Source: Nocardioidaceae bacterium
GTDB lineage: Bacteria; Actinomycetota; Actinomycetes; Propionibacteriales; Nocardioidaceae
Direction of reading: 5' to 3'
NCBI GenBank assembly: GCA_030655315.1
Contig: JAURVT010000002.1
Span: forward strand, 124,001-188,000
Length of the DNA: 64,000 nucleotides
In this document: in pieces, positions 8,533-18,197 of the stretch
Layout of the letters: every line of letters starts with the position of its first letter
How positions within the stretch are numbered: position 1 is the stretch's first letter
Program-made: the position numbers and the translations under genes
Notes under the pieces: model-generated
What the model was told of the DNA's origin: nothing
What the model saw: only the letters and a program-made list of their open reading frames with translations
Databases searched by the model: none

Positions 8533-9077
8533 GGTCGGACCGCCCGTCCCTCGATGGTGTCGATGCACTGCCGGTACAGGGCGTGCAGTGCCGCGTGCGA
8601 CGCGATGCCTCGTGCGGTCGGTTGGTCGGTGCCGTCCTCGGAGGCGACGGCGACGCCGACGGCCTTGGCCAGCAGCTCGCGCCACAGCGCACCGGAGGCA
8701 TCGCGAGTGACGAGCCGGATGGACGCCGGACGCACGCCGTGGTCGTCCATCACGGTGACAGCCGCATGGATCAGCCCCTCGAAGACCGCGCGGGCGCACT
8801 CGGCCAGCCTCGTCTGGTAGGTCATGCCGAAGAACGTCCCGCCTCCCTCCGTGGGGACGAAGAGCACCCCGGTGCTGCCGTCGGCGACGCTGGCGGCAGC
8901 GGCATCGAGCTGGGCGAACGGTGCGTCGTCCGCGCCCGCCCACGTCGCGCAGAAGGTCTCCCGGAACCACCGGACCGTCGACAGTCCGGGGCCCAGCACC
9001 AGCACGGAACCGTCCTGGCGCTGCAGGCTCAGCTCGTCGCCGACCTCGACCACGACCGCGGCCTCGTTCCCGCTCAC
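8529..9077 (-). CDS. Stand-alone degenerate FGGY kinase C-terminal domain protein
   Basis: A 182-residue protein that aligns by eye with only the C-terminal half of the FGGY kinase encoded next to it. Matching segments are GLSTVRWFRETFC (kinase: GTLGLDWCLETLC), GVLFVPTEGGGTFFG (GVTFLPFL...GSFSGL), ARAVFEGLIHAAVTVM (LRAVLEGVAFSMREC) and ASIRLVTRDASGALWRELLAKAVG (HEIRMTGGGARSPLWRQICADVLG). The ATP-binding GGGARS is replaced by TRDASG, and the sugar-binding N-terminal domain is absent, so kinase activity alone is unlikely. It may be a regulatory or structural partner of the full kinase, or a decaying duplicate. The intact frame and 4-base overlaps on both sides argue that it is still translated. 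Confidence 0.75.
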   Translation of the reverse strand: MSGNEAAVVVEVGDELSLQRQDGSVLVLGPGLSTVRWFRETFCATWAGADDAPFAQLDAAAASVADGSTGVLFVPTEGGGTFFGMTYQTRLAECARAVFEGLIHAAVTVMDDHGVRPASIRLVTRDASGALWRELLAKAVGVAVASEDGTDQPTARGIASHAALHALYRQCIDTIEGRAVRP

Positions 9078-10087
9078 CGCTCGGTCCTCGGATCGAGCAG
9101 CACCTTGGTGTACTCGCCCGCACGGTGCCGGCGGTAGACCTCGGTGATGTCCGACAGCGGCTCGACGGCCGTGATGAGCGGCGCCAGCTCGACGTGGGCC
9201 AGCATGGCGACCGCGCGCGGGAACACGTGGGCGGTCGCGTAGGCCGATCGCACCACCAGCTCCCGCGCGTAGAGCAGGTGGGGGCTCACGGCCAGACGGG
9301 TCGCCGGAGCATGCACGGCGATGACGACCAGACGGCCACGCGTGGCCAGCAGGCCGAGCGCCTCCTCGGTGGCGGTCGCCGCGCCGGCGGCGTCGTACAC
9401 GACGTCGAACCCGCGACGACGTCCCACGCCCTTGGCGTAGGCATGCAGGTCCGTCACCCGCGGGTCCACGGCCACGTCAGCCCCGAGGCTCGTGGCGAGG
9501 TCGCGCTTGGCCGGGTCCAGCTCGCTGACCACGACGAGACCTGCTCCGGCGCGACGGGCGAGCTGCGCGGTCAGCAGCCCCATGGTTCCACCCCCGATCA
9601 CCAGGACGTTCTCGCCCGAGCGCAGCTCACCCTGCTCCAGGGCGTACAGGCACGTGGCGAGAGGCTCGAGCAGGGCACCCTCCCGGGTCGACACCCCCTC
9701 GGGGAGCCTGAACACCTGCGACGCCTTGTAGGTCGCGAGCTCGGCGAATCCACTGGCTCCGTAGAACTTGCGGCGGCACATGTTGGGCTGGCCGTCGGAG
9801 CACCACGCGCACGACCCGCACGGGGCGTAGAAGTTGCACGCGACGCGGTCGCCCACGGCGATGTCGTCGACGTCCTCACCCACGGCCTCGACCACGCCGG
9901 AGACCTCGTGCCCGAGCACCTGCGGCGGGGGCCCGACCGCGAGCGTGCCCTCGATGATGTGCGGGTCCGACCCGCACATGCCGCAGAAGTGGATGCGTAC
10001 CGTCACCTCGTCCGAGGCCATGGTCGGCTCGGCCCACTCGCGGTACTCCAGGATCCCGGGACCGGTCCACACGCCGGCTCTCATCAT
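9074..10087 (-). CDS. Zinc-dependent alcohol/polyol dehydrogenase (MDR family)
   Basis: A 337-residue medium-chain dehydrogenase of the sorbitol/threonine dehydrogenase type. The catalytic zinc ligands are the Cys of CGMCGSD and the His-Glu of GHEVSG. The structural zinc Cys cluster is in CGSCAWCSDGQPNMC. The Rossmann motif is VIGGGTMGLLTAQLA. The start was placed at ATG 10087 because AGGAG lies 6 bases upstream; ATG 10084 is equally possible, and a longer frame to 10147 lacks homology. It likely oxidises a polyol or secondary alcohol to the ketose phosphorylated by the FGGY kinase. A 44-base gap separates it from the transporter ATPase gene, and its stop overlaps the FGGY-fragment gene by 4 bases. 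Confidence 0.9.
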   Translation of the reverse strand: MMRAGVWTGPGILEYREWAEPTMASDEVTVRIHFCGMCGSDPHIIEGTLAVGPPPQVLGHEVSGVVEAVGEDVDDIAVGDRVACNFYAPCGSCAWCSDGQPNMCRRKFYGASGFAELATYKASQVFRLPEGVSTREGALLEPLATCLYALEQGELRSGENVLVIGGGTMGLLTAQLARRAGAGLVVVSELDPAKRDLATSLGADVAVDPRVTDLHAYAKGVGRRRGFDVVYDAAGAATATEEALGLLATRGRLVVIAVHAPATRLAVSPHLLYARELVVRSAYATAHVFPRAVAMLAHVELAPLITAVEPLSDITEVYRRHRAGEYTKVLLDPRTER

Positions 10088-10131
10088 CTTCTGCTCCTGT
10101 CGGTCGAGCGGGATCTCATCCCTACGTGCGT

Positions 10132-10858
10132 TCAGAACAGCTCCCACCAGTCGTCTCGTGCGGCAGCCTCGGCACCCGTCTCGGAGAGCAGGATCTCCCC
10201 GGTGCGCAGGTAGTAGACGTGGTCGGCGATGGGTAGAGCGGCACGCACGTTCTGCTCGACGAGCACGACGGAGATCCCGGCGGTGCGGGTCAGCTCCCGG
10301 ATGGTCGCGAAAAGCTCCTGGACCAGGCTCGGCGCGATGCCCAGCGAAGGCTCGTCCAGCAGCAGCAGCTCCGATCCGCTCATCAGCGCGAGGCCGATCG
10401 ACAGCAGGCGCTGCTGCCCGCCGCTCAGCCGCCCGGCGACCTGGTTCCCGCGGTCGCCGAGGATGGGGAAGAGTCCGTGCACCTGACCCAGCCGCTCGGC
10501 CCGGACGGCGGGGTCTCGCACCGTGAAGGCGCCCAGCTCGAGGTTCTGGCGCACCGTCAGGTCGCGGAAGATCGAGCCCGTGGCCGGGGTGTAGGAGATA
10601 CCGCCCAGGACCCGTGCGGACGTCGAGGACCGGGAGATGTCCCGTCCCTCGTGCGTGACGGTCCCGGCGTCGAGATCGACGAGTCCGAACAGGGCCTTCA
10701 GCACGGTCGTCTTGCCCGCCCCATTGTGCCCCAGGATGGTGACGACCTCACCGACTCCCACGCTCAGGGAGACGTCGTGGAGCACGCTGCGCTTGCCGTA
10801 CCCACAGACGAGGTTGCTCGCGACCAGGCGGTCGCGTGCGGTGGTCGAGGTGCGCTCT

Positions 10859-10869
<11 letters not shown>
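10132..10869 (-). CDS. LivF-type ABC transporter ATP-binding protein
   Basis: A 245-residue nucleotide-binding subunit of a branched-chain-amino-acid-type (HAAT) importer. It has Walker A GHNGAGKTT, signature RLSGGQQRLLSIGLAL, Walker B LLLLDEPSLGI and the H-loop region VVLVEQNV. The likely start is TTG 10869 (leader MEPEERTS), overlapping the end of the LivM-LivG fusion gene by 11 bases. It pairs with the LivG domain of that fusion to form the two ATPase sites. The family usually handles amino acids, amides or short acids; here the neighbours are sugar-kinase-type enzymes, so the cargo is uncertain. Confidence 0.9.
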
Positions 10870-12655
<1,786 letters not shown>

Positions 12656-12662
12656 GTGACTC

Positions 12663-13559
12663 CTAAGCCGCGATCTTGCCGAACAGGCCCTGCGGCCGCA
12701 CGATCAGGAAGACGAACAGCAGTCCGAAGATGACTGCTGTCTGGAAGGTCTGCGCGAGCCACAGACCGCTCAGGCTGACGACCATCCCGAGGACCAGACC
12801 AGCGAACGGCGCACCCTTCTGGCTCCCCACCCCGCCCAGGAAGGTCGCGATGAAGCCGAGCAGCACGGGCTGCAGACCGATGTTCGGGGTGGCCGACTGG
12901 TTCAGCAGGAACAGGACCGCCGCCACACCCACCAGGAACGAGCCGACGCCGAAGACGTAGACGTGGACTCTCTGGGGAGATATCCCCACGGCGGACGCCA
13001 GTTCCCGGTTGGCGCTCACGGCGATCGAGGCCAGTCCCCATCGAGAGCGTCGCATCGCCAGCACGCCTCCGATCAGCGCCCAGGAGACGACGACCGTGAG
13101 GACGTCCCAGGTCGTGAAGGTCGCCGTGCCCAGGGTGAACAACCGCGGGTCGCCGGCCGGGAAGCCGCGGCCGTCGGGTCCGAACATGATCTGGATCAGG
13201 TTCGGACCGGCGATGGACAGCCCGAGGGAGGCCAGGAAGATTCCCAGCGAGTCCGCCCCCGATCGACGCATCGGCCGGTACACGACGAGCTCGATACCGA
13301 CGCCGAGCACGACGGCCACCAGGAGCCCCGCCGCGATGGCCACCGCGAGGGGCAGCCCCAGGGAGCTGGCCGTCGCCAGCGCGACGTAGGCGGCCGCGGT
13401 GTAGACGAAGGCGTGCGCGAAGTGGAACACCTTGGTCGTCGAGTAGATGGTGCTGACGCTGGTGCCCAGCAGGGCGTAGGTGGACCCGAGGACGATGCCG
13501 CTGACCAGGAGCTGGAGGAACAGCGACGGCGACACGTCGGAGGCGGTGAGCAGGGGCAA
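12663..13559 (-). CDS. LivH-type ABC transporter permease
   Basis: Second permease of the HAAT-type importer, about 298 residues with eight or so hydrophobic segments. Typical LivH wording is LLVSGIVLGSTYALLGTSVSTIYSTTKVFHFAHAF near the start and PQGLFGK at the end. I chose TTG at 13559 because it follows a GAGG element and begins just past the stop of the binding-protein gene. A GTG at 13601 in the same frame would overlap that gene by 35 bases and add 14 residues that do not look like LivH. It ends a few bases before the start of the LivM-LivG fusion gene. Confidence 0.88.
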   Translation of the reverse strand: MPLLTASDVSPSLFLQLLVSGIVLGSTYALLGTSVSTIYSTTKVFHFAHAFVYTAAAYVALATASSLGLPLAVAIAAGLLVAVVLGVGIELVVYRPMRRSGADSLGIFLASLGLSIAGPNLIQIMFGPDGRGFPAGDPRLFTLGTATFTTWDVLTVVVSWALIGGVLAMRRSRWGLASIAVSANRELASAVGISPQRVHVYVFGVGSFLVGVAAVLFLLNQSATPNIGLQPVLLGFIATFLGGVGSQKGAPFAGLVLGMVVSLSGLWLAQTFQTAVIFGLLFVFLIVRPQGLFGKIAA

Positions 13560-13566
13560 GGTCAGC

Positions 13567-14886
13567 TCATCCCTCGGAGACGCCGGAGGCCGGGTCGCCA
13601 CCCTCAGGGACCTCGGTGATGGTCGCCACCTGGGTCAGCTTGCAGTCGCTGATCGTGTAGACGCCCATGGGCTTGACCGGAAGGTGGGTCTTCTCGTCGA
13701 TCGACATCGTGCCGACCTCGTCGGCCGTGCCGCCGTAGACGGACTTGAAGGTCGTGTCCGCCTCGAGAGCCTTCTGCAGCTGCTCACCGCTCGTGGTGTC
13801 GCCGTCGTCGGCGATGACTCGCTTGACGAGCTCCCAGAAGACGAACATCTCCTCGTAGTAGTTGGCGGCGAAGATGTCGGGGTTCTTGCCGTACGCGGCG
13901 TTGTACTCCTCCACGAACTGCGCGTTGAACGGGTTGGGGTTCGCGGGGTCGTAGTTCTCGCCCAGCGCGATCACCGTGTCGAACTCCTTCGGCGCCAGCT
14001 TGCACACCTCTTCGCCACCGGTCTCGGACGAGACCACCGGAGCGGTGACGCCGGCACGCCGCAACGCCTTCATGAACGTCGCGTTGTCGCCGCCCTGCTC
14101 GAAGATCCAGATCACGTCGGGTCGGGCTGACTGGAGCTTGGCGATGATCTGACCGAAGTCCTTGATTCCGACCTCGTGCTGCTCGTTGGCCACGACGGTG
14201 CCCCCGTCGGCCACGGTGGGCCAGATGGTCGGGATGAGCTCCTTCTGCGCGTTGATGCCGTTCTCCAGCGTGCCGACGACCGCCATCCTCTTCGCGTCCG
14301 GGTACTCCTGAGCGACCCACGCAAGGCCCCCGGGAATGCTCGGGTCGGCGAACAGCTGGCGGGTGTTCCACAGGTAGTCCTTGCCGATCTGGCCCGGGCT
14401 CGTGCCACCGCCCTGCAGGGTCAGGACCTTGTTCTGCTGGACCAGGGGGATGATCGCCTCGGAGACCCCGCCGAACGAGGTCTGCAGGACGTTGATGCCC
14501 TCCTGGCTGATCAGCTTGCGCGCGGCGGCCACGGCGGCGGGGACGCTGCCGCTCTCGTGGTCACCGATGGAGATCTCGAAGTCGGGACCGCAAGCGGCCT
14601 GGATCTGCTTGGCGGCCAGCTCGGCGCCCTGGCTCATGACCTCGCCGTAGGACGATCCCGAGCCGGTCATCGCGAGGAGCATGCCGACCTTGACGGTCTG
14701 GCCCTGACCGGCCGGCTTCCCACCGTCGCCGAAGTAGGTGTTGATGGCGGTGTCGCCCGAGCATGCCGCGGACGCTCCCGAGTCCGACGACCCACCACAC
14801 GCCGTCAGACCGATGGAGGTCAGGGCCACCGCGCCGACCAGGGCGGAGATCCGTCGGAGCCGGCTGCTGCGGGCGGTTGCTGTCAT
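13567..14886 (-). CDS. Branched-chain-type ABC transporter substrate-binding lipoprotein
   Basis: A 439-residue periplasmic-binding-fold protein of the LivJ/LivK (type I) family. The lipobox LTAC places the lipidated Cys at residue 30 after a positively charged, hydrophobic signal. The mature part opens VKVGMLLAMTGSGSSYG, a usual ligand-binding start for the family. ATG 14886 was preferred over ATG 14895 because AAGGA sits at proper spacing only for the former. It is the first gene of the 11-gene operon. The promoter carries the TCCGGATTCCGGA palindrome overlapping a GATAAT-like -10 box. The ligand is unknown; the neighbouring enzymes suggest something other than leucine or valine. Confidence 0.92.
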   Translation of the reverse strand: MTATARSSRLRRISALVGAVALTSIGLTACGGSSDSGASAACSGDTAINTYFGDGGKPAGQGQTVKVGMLLAMTGSGSSYGEVMSQGAELAAKQIQAACGPDFEISIGDHESGSVPAAVAAARKLISQEGINVLQTSFGGVSEAIIPLVQQNKVLTLQGGGTSPGQIGKDYLWNTRQLFADPSIPGGLAWVAQEYPDAKRMAVVGTLENGINAQKELIPTIWPTVADGGTVVANEQHEVGIKDFGQIIAKLQSARPDVIWIFEQGGDNATFMKALRRAGVTAPVVSSETGGEEVCKLAPKEFDTVIALGENYDPANPNPFNAQFVEEYNAAYGKNPDIFAANYYEEMFVFWELVKRVIADDGDTTSGEQLQKALEADTTFKSVYGGTADEVGTMSIDEKTHLPVKPMGVYTISDCKLTQVATITEVPEGGDPASGVSEG

Positions 14887-14925
14887 GGCGTCCATCCTTC
14901 GAGGAAGTGCTCTCGTCGTGTATTA

Positions 14926-14938
14926 TCCGGATTCCGGA
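14926..14938. promoter_or_regulatory. Putative IclR operator 1, upstream of the importer operon
   Basis: TCCGGATTCCGGA, a 13-base palindrome of two self-complementary TCCGGA boxes around one base. The identical 13-mer occurs at 17775-17787 before the transketolase genes. On the operon strand it abuts GATAATAC, a good -10 candidate, so a bound regulator would block initiation. It also lies in the divergent region shared with the IclR gene at 15048. A further TTCCGG half-site is at 14945-14950. Assignment to the IclR protein is inference from position. Confidence 0.6.
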
Positions 14939-15047
14939 CTCACGTTCCGGTGCACGGACAGCATCACGTGACCTGAGACACGTTGTCAAGCACTCGCCGA
15001 TGAGTCCGTGAGCGTGCACAGCGAAGGGAAAACGGCAGGATGCAACC

Positions 15048-15842
15048 ATGACCGGACCCACGTGGCCGACCATCGACCCGAAGAACCACGTCGCGTCCGT
15101 GGTCAAGGCGATCAGCCTGCTCGAGCTGTTCACCAGCGAGCAGCCCGAGCTCAACCTCGCGACCCTCGTCGAACGCGGCGGGCTCACCCGCACGACCACC
15201 CACCGCCTCCTCGCGACGCTCGAGCTGGTCGGCTGGCTCGAGCGCAGAGGTGAGAACTACCGCCTCTCGCTGCGGGTGTTCCGCCTCGGCTCGACCGCCG
15301 TCGGGGCCATGGAGCTGCGGCACGAGGCCAGCCACGTCATGTCCGAGCTGGCTGCCAAGTTCGGCGAGGACGTCTACCTCGTGGTCCCGGACGGTCCTCG
15401 CGCCGTGTGCCTCGAACGCATCGAGGGCCGCTCCCCCGTCCACGTGATGGCCCTCGACGTCGGCAAGTCGCTGCCCCTGTTCATCGGCGGCGGCGGCGTG
15501 GCGCTCCTCGCCGAGAAGGAGGCCGAGCTGCTGCCGCTGGTCCTCGCCGAGGGCGAGATGATCACTCCGACCGGCGCGCGCATCACGCTCGAGCAGATGC
15601 AGGACAAGCTCGCCCAGACGCGTGCCCGTGGCTACTCCATCAGCATGGAGGACGTGACCGTCGGCGTCGGAGCGCTGGGGTCCGTGGTGCGCGACTCACG
15701 CGGCACCGCCGTCGCCGCCATCAGCCTCGGGGGCCTGCTGCACAAGCTCGCGCCACCGCGTCAGGACGAGCTCGCGGCGGGCGTCCGAGCGGCAGCGGAC
15801 GAGATCTCGGCGCGCCTGGGCCACCGCCCGTCTCGGCCCTGA
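15048..15842 (+). CDS. IclR-family transcriptional regulator
   Basis: A 264-residue regulator. The N-terminal winged helix is at about residues 15-75 (VVKAISLLELF, LTRTTTHRLLATLELVGWLER), followed by the IclR effector domain with GGGGVALLA and GYSISMEDVTVGVGALGSVVRD. It stands divergent from the importer operon with about 160 bases between start codons, and tail-to-tail with the transketolase pair. It is the only intact regulator in the island, so it is the likely controller of both minus-strand units through the TCCGGATTCCGGA sites. IclR proteins typically sense a small organic acid or sugar-derived ligand. The ATG start has AGGA upstream. Confidence 0.92.
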   Translation: MTGPTWPTIDPKNHVASVVKAISLLELFTSEQPELNLATLVERGGLTRTTTHRLLATLELVGWLERRGENYRLSLRVFRLGSTAVGAMELRHEASHVMSELAAKFGEDVYLVVPDGPRAVCLERIEGRSPVHVMALDVGKSLPLFIGGGGVALLAEKEAELLPLVLAEGEMITPTGARITLEQMQDKLAQTRARGYSISMEDVTVGVGALGSVVRDSRGTAVAAISLGGLLHKLAPPRQDELAAGVRAAADEISARLGHRPSRP

Positions 15843-15855
15843 CCCGCCGGCCGCC

Positions 15856-16854
15856 TCAGCTGCCCAGGAGCGCGCGGGCCCGGGTGGCGATGCCGGCCGG
15901 GTCGAGCCCGTAGTGCCGCCACAGGTGGGTCGGAGGGCCGATGAGCGCGTACTCGTCCTGGATCCCGTGGCGCCTGAATCTCGTCGAGCCACCCGATTCG
16001 GCGATCACCTCGGCCACCGCGCTCCCCAGACCACCCATCACGTTGTGGTCCTCGACCGTCAGGATCCCTCCGGTCTCCGACATGGCCGCCAGCACGCCGT
16101 CGACGTCGAACGGCTTGAGCCACAGCGCATCCAGCACGCGGACCTCGATGCCCTCGGCCGCCAGCAGCCCTGCTGCTCCCACGGCTCCTTGCACGCCGAT
16201 GCCGGTCGCGATGATGGTCAGGTCCACGCCCTCGCGGACCAGCTGGAACCTGCCTCTGGACACCTCGGGCGGCGAGTCGTAGATGGGCTTCTCCCGGCCA
16301 CGCCCCATGCGGACGTACACCGGCCCGGGTTCGTCGACGGTGGCGCGCAGCAGTGCCCGGGTGGATGCCGCGTCGCTCGGGGCCACGACGGTCAGCCCGG
16401 CAATAGCGCGAGTGATGGCGATGTCCTCGGTCGCGTGGTGCGAGGTGCCGTAGAAGCCGAAGCTGATGCCCGAGTGATGACCGAGCACACGGACCTTCAT
16501 CTGCGGATAGGCCAGGTCCGTGCGGATCTGCTCCGCGCACATCAGGGCGGCGAAGGAGGCGAACGTCGAGATGTAGGGGACGAACCCGGCGCTGGCGAGA
16601 CCGGCCGCGACCGAGGTCATGTTCTGCTCGGCGATCCCGAGGTCGACGAAGCGGTCGGGATGCCGGTGCTGGAAGTCGTTCGTCCGGTTGGACGTCGCCA
16701 GGTCGGCCGTCAGCACCATGATGTCGTCCCGGTCGTCGGCCATGTCGGCCAGCTCCTCACCGTGGACGAACGAGTACATCAGCGGCAGCGAGGTCTCCAT
16801 GTTCCAGGACCTGGCGTCCCGCAGCCCCGGGCGCGGATCGGTCGTCTCGGTCAT
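15856..16854 (-). CDS. Split transketolase, C-terminal subunit
   Basis: A 332-residue protein corresponding to the pyrimidine-binding and C-terminal domains of transketolase. It carries the conserved Glu in DLGIAEQNMTSVAAGLA, then LGHHSGISFGFYGTSHHATEDIA, VRMGRGREKPIYD and a final Rossmann-like domain with VEDHNVMGGLGSAVAEVIAE. The start ATG 16854 overlaps the stop of the N-terminal subunit gene by 4 bases, so the two halves are translationally coupled. Such paired transketolases are known for sugar substrates such as apulose 4-phosphate and sulfo-sugar phosphates. Which ketose phosphate is used here cannot be told from the sequence. Confidence 0.92.
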   Translation of the reverse strand: MTETTDPRPGLRDARSWNMETSLPLMYSFVHGEELADMADDRDDIMVLTADLATSNRTNDFQHRHPDRFVDLGIAEQNMTSVAAGLASAGFVPYISTFASFAALMCAEQIRTDLAYPQMKVRVLGHHSGISFGFYGTSHHATEDIAITRAIAGLTVVAPSDAASTRALLRATVDEPGPVYVRMGRGREKPIYDSPPEVSRGRFQLVREGVDLTIIATGIGVQGAVGAAGLLAAEGIEVRVLDALWLKPFDVDGVLAAMSETGGILTVEDHNVMGGLGSAVAEVIAESGGSTRFRRHGIQDEYALIGPPTHLWRHYGLDPAGIATRARALLGS

Positions 16855-17762
16855 CGTGAACCTCCCGGCACCGAGGTACCCGCTTCCATGCGTGCGGTGA
16901 TCTCGGCCTCCGCGTCGGCGCGGTCCACCTCGCCGAGGTAGCCCAGGTGCCAGTGCAGTGACAGGTCCATGAACGACACGCCGGCGCCCTTGCGCGTGTG
17001 CGCCAGCACGCACGTCGGCACCGACGAGTCGGTCGCGGGCAGCGCGTCCAGGGCCTCGATGACGCTGCTCGGATCGTGACCGTCGATCTCGGTGACGGCC
17101 CACCCGAACGCGCGCCACTTGTCGACGATGGGCTCGACCGGCATCACGGCCGAGACCGACCCGTCCAGGCACATCTGGTTCTCGTCGACGATCACGGTGA
17201 GGTTGCCCAGGTCGAACGCCGCGGCGCTCATCGCGGCCTCCCAGACCTGCCCTTCATTGAGCTCACCGTCGCCGATCATGACCACGGTGCGGAAGTCGCG
17301 GCACTGCTTGCGCGCCGCGAGCGCCATGCCCACCCCCACGGACAGGTTGTGGCCGATGGAACCCGAGCTGAAGTCGATGCCGGGGATCTTCCTCATGTCG
17401 GGGTGATCACCGAATCGGCTGCCCACGCGCGCGTAGTCCGCGAGCCAGTCGTCAGGGAAGAAGCCCAGGTCCGCGAGCATCGGGTAGACACCGATGGCCG
17501 CGTGACCCTTGCCGAGCAGGAATCGATCACGGTCGGCCCACTGCGGGTCCTTCGGATCGAGCCGCAGCGCGCGATAGTAGAGCGCTGCGAAGATCTCCGC
17601 GCAGGAGAAGACGCTCGAGTAGTGCCCGCTGCCCGCGATCTCGACGAGCTCCACCGTCTTCAGGCGGACCCAGTCCGCCCGCCACGCCAGGCCTTGGGCG
17701 GTCAGGACACGACCTCGGTCCAGGCGGGAGCTTGTCGTCTCCGGCGGCGATGTCGAACTCAC
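16851..17762 (-). CDS. Split transketolase, N-terminal (thiamine diphosphate-binding) subunit
   Basis: A 303-residue protein equal to the first domain of transketolase. The thiamine diphosphate/Mg motif runs from GDGELNEG at residues 164-171 to NQ at 195-196. GKGHAA and SGSIGHNLSVGVGMALA are also typical. It starts at GTG 17762 with AAGGAG 4 bases upstream and forms a two-gene unit with the C-terminal subunit gene. The leader is very short, with two operator-like palindromes around the -10 region. It would transfer a two-carbon ketol unit from the kinase product, linking the island to the pentose phosphate pathway (inference). Confidence 0.92.
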   Translation of the reverse strand: MSSTSPPETTSSRLDRGRVLTAQGLAWRADWVRLKTVELVEIAGSGHYSSVFSCAEIFAALYYRALRLDPKDPQWADRDRFLLGKGHAAIGVYPMLADLGFFPDDWLADYARVGSRFGDHPDMRKIPGIDFSSGSIGHNLSVGVGMALAARKQCRDFRTVVMIGDGELNEGQVWEAAMSAAAFDLGNLTVIVDENQMCLDGSVSAVMPVEPIVDKWRAFGWAVTEIDGHDPSSVIEALDALPATDSSVPTCVLAHTRKGAGVSFMDLSLHWHLGYLGEVDRADAEAEITARMEAGTSVPGGSR

Positions 17763-17774
17763 AGCTCTCCTTGT

Positions 17775-17807
17775 TCCGGATTCCGGATATAGTTACCGTA
17801 TTCCGGA
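17775..17807. promoter_or_regulatory. Tandem putative IclR operators upstream of the transketolase genes
   Basis: A perfect TCCGGATTCCGGA at 17775-17787 and a related ACCGTATTCCGGA (two mismatches) at 17795-17807. The centres are 20 bases apart, about two helical turns, so dimers would sit on the same face of the DNA. On the coding strand a TATAT -10-like sequence lies between the two, so the sites would cover the core promoter and transcription start. The perfect copy matches the site before the importer operon. Confidence 0.6.
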
Positions 17808-18111
17808 CGAGACTACGGATGACCACCCGACGTCGTCAAGGGCGGGTGCACGTCCGGTCCGGTCCCACTGAACGCGGGACGGCGCACACCTCACGCTGAC
17901 CGTGGCCCGGCGGAACCGGACGAGTCGGCACCGGGCGGCCGGAGACGCGTCGTCCCACCAGTCGGCTGGCAGGCACGGCCGTCACCACGATGCGGGAGAG
18001 CTGCCTCCCACCGTCACGTCCCGCCGAACGGGGCGACCTGGTGGATTCCCGGCGTGCGATCCCAGACGAGTGGTCCGCTCCATCCCCACAGGCAGGGCTC
18101 GACGCGCGCCG
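17808..18111. other. Spacer without a recognisable gene
   Basis: Between the transketolase promoter and the leader of the secreted-protein gene. Open frames here are short or are antisense/offset shadows without homology, and I see no hairpin, repeat or RNA gene. It would mark the outer edge of the catabolic island. Confidence 0.5.
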
Positions 18112-18197
18112 CGTCCACAGAAGGCCAGGCGGGGCGTCACTTCCGCGTCCGACGGCCCCATGGTCTTGGCACCTGTTGGTCCATCCGAGGAGATCCC
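18112..18197 (+). promoter_or_regulatory. Leader of the secreted-protein gene, copy B of the duplicated leader
   Basis: This 86-base leader ends in CCGAGGAGATCCC directly before the GTG at 18198, so it includes a strong ribosome-binding site. It shares ordered blocks with the orphan leader at 2261-2341. Whether the conserved upstream blocks (CGTCCACAGA, GCGTCAC, GACGGCCCC) are promoter elements, a regulator site or simply shared ancestry is not clear. Confidence 0.45.

Noticed and set aside
6985-9123. Extended 712-residue version of the FGGY kinase
   Set aside because: The extra N-terminal 197 residues are Arg/Gly-rich and overlap two other real genes; kinase homology begins exactly at GTG 8532.
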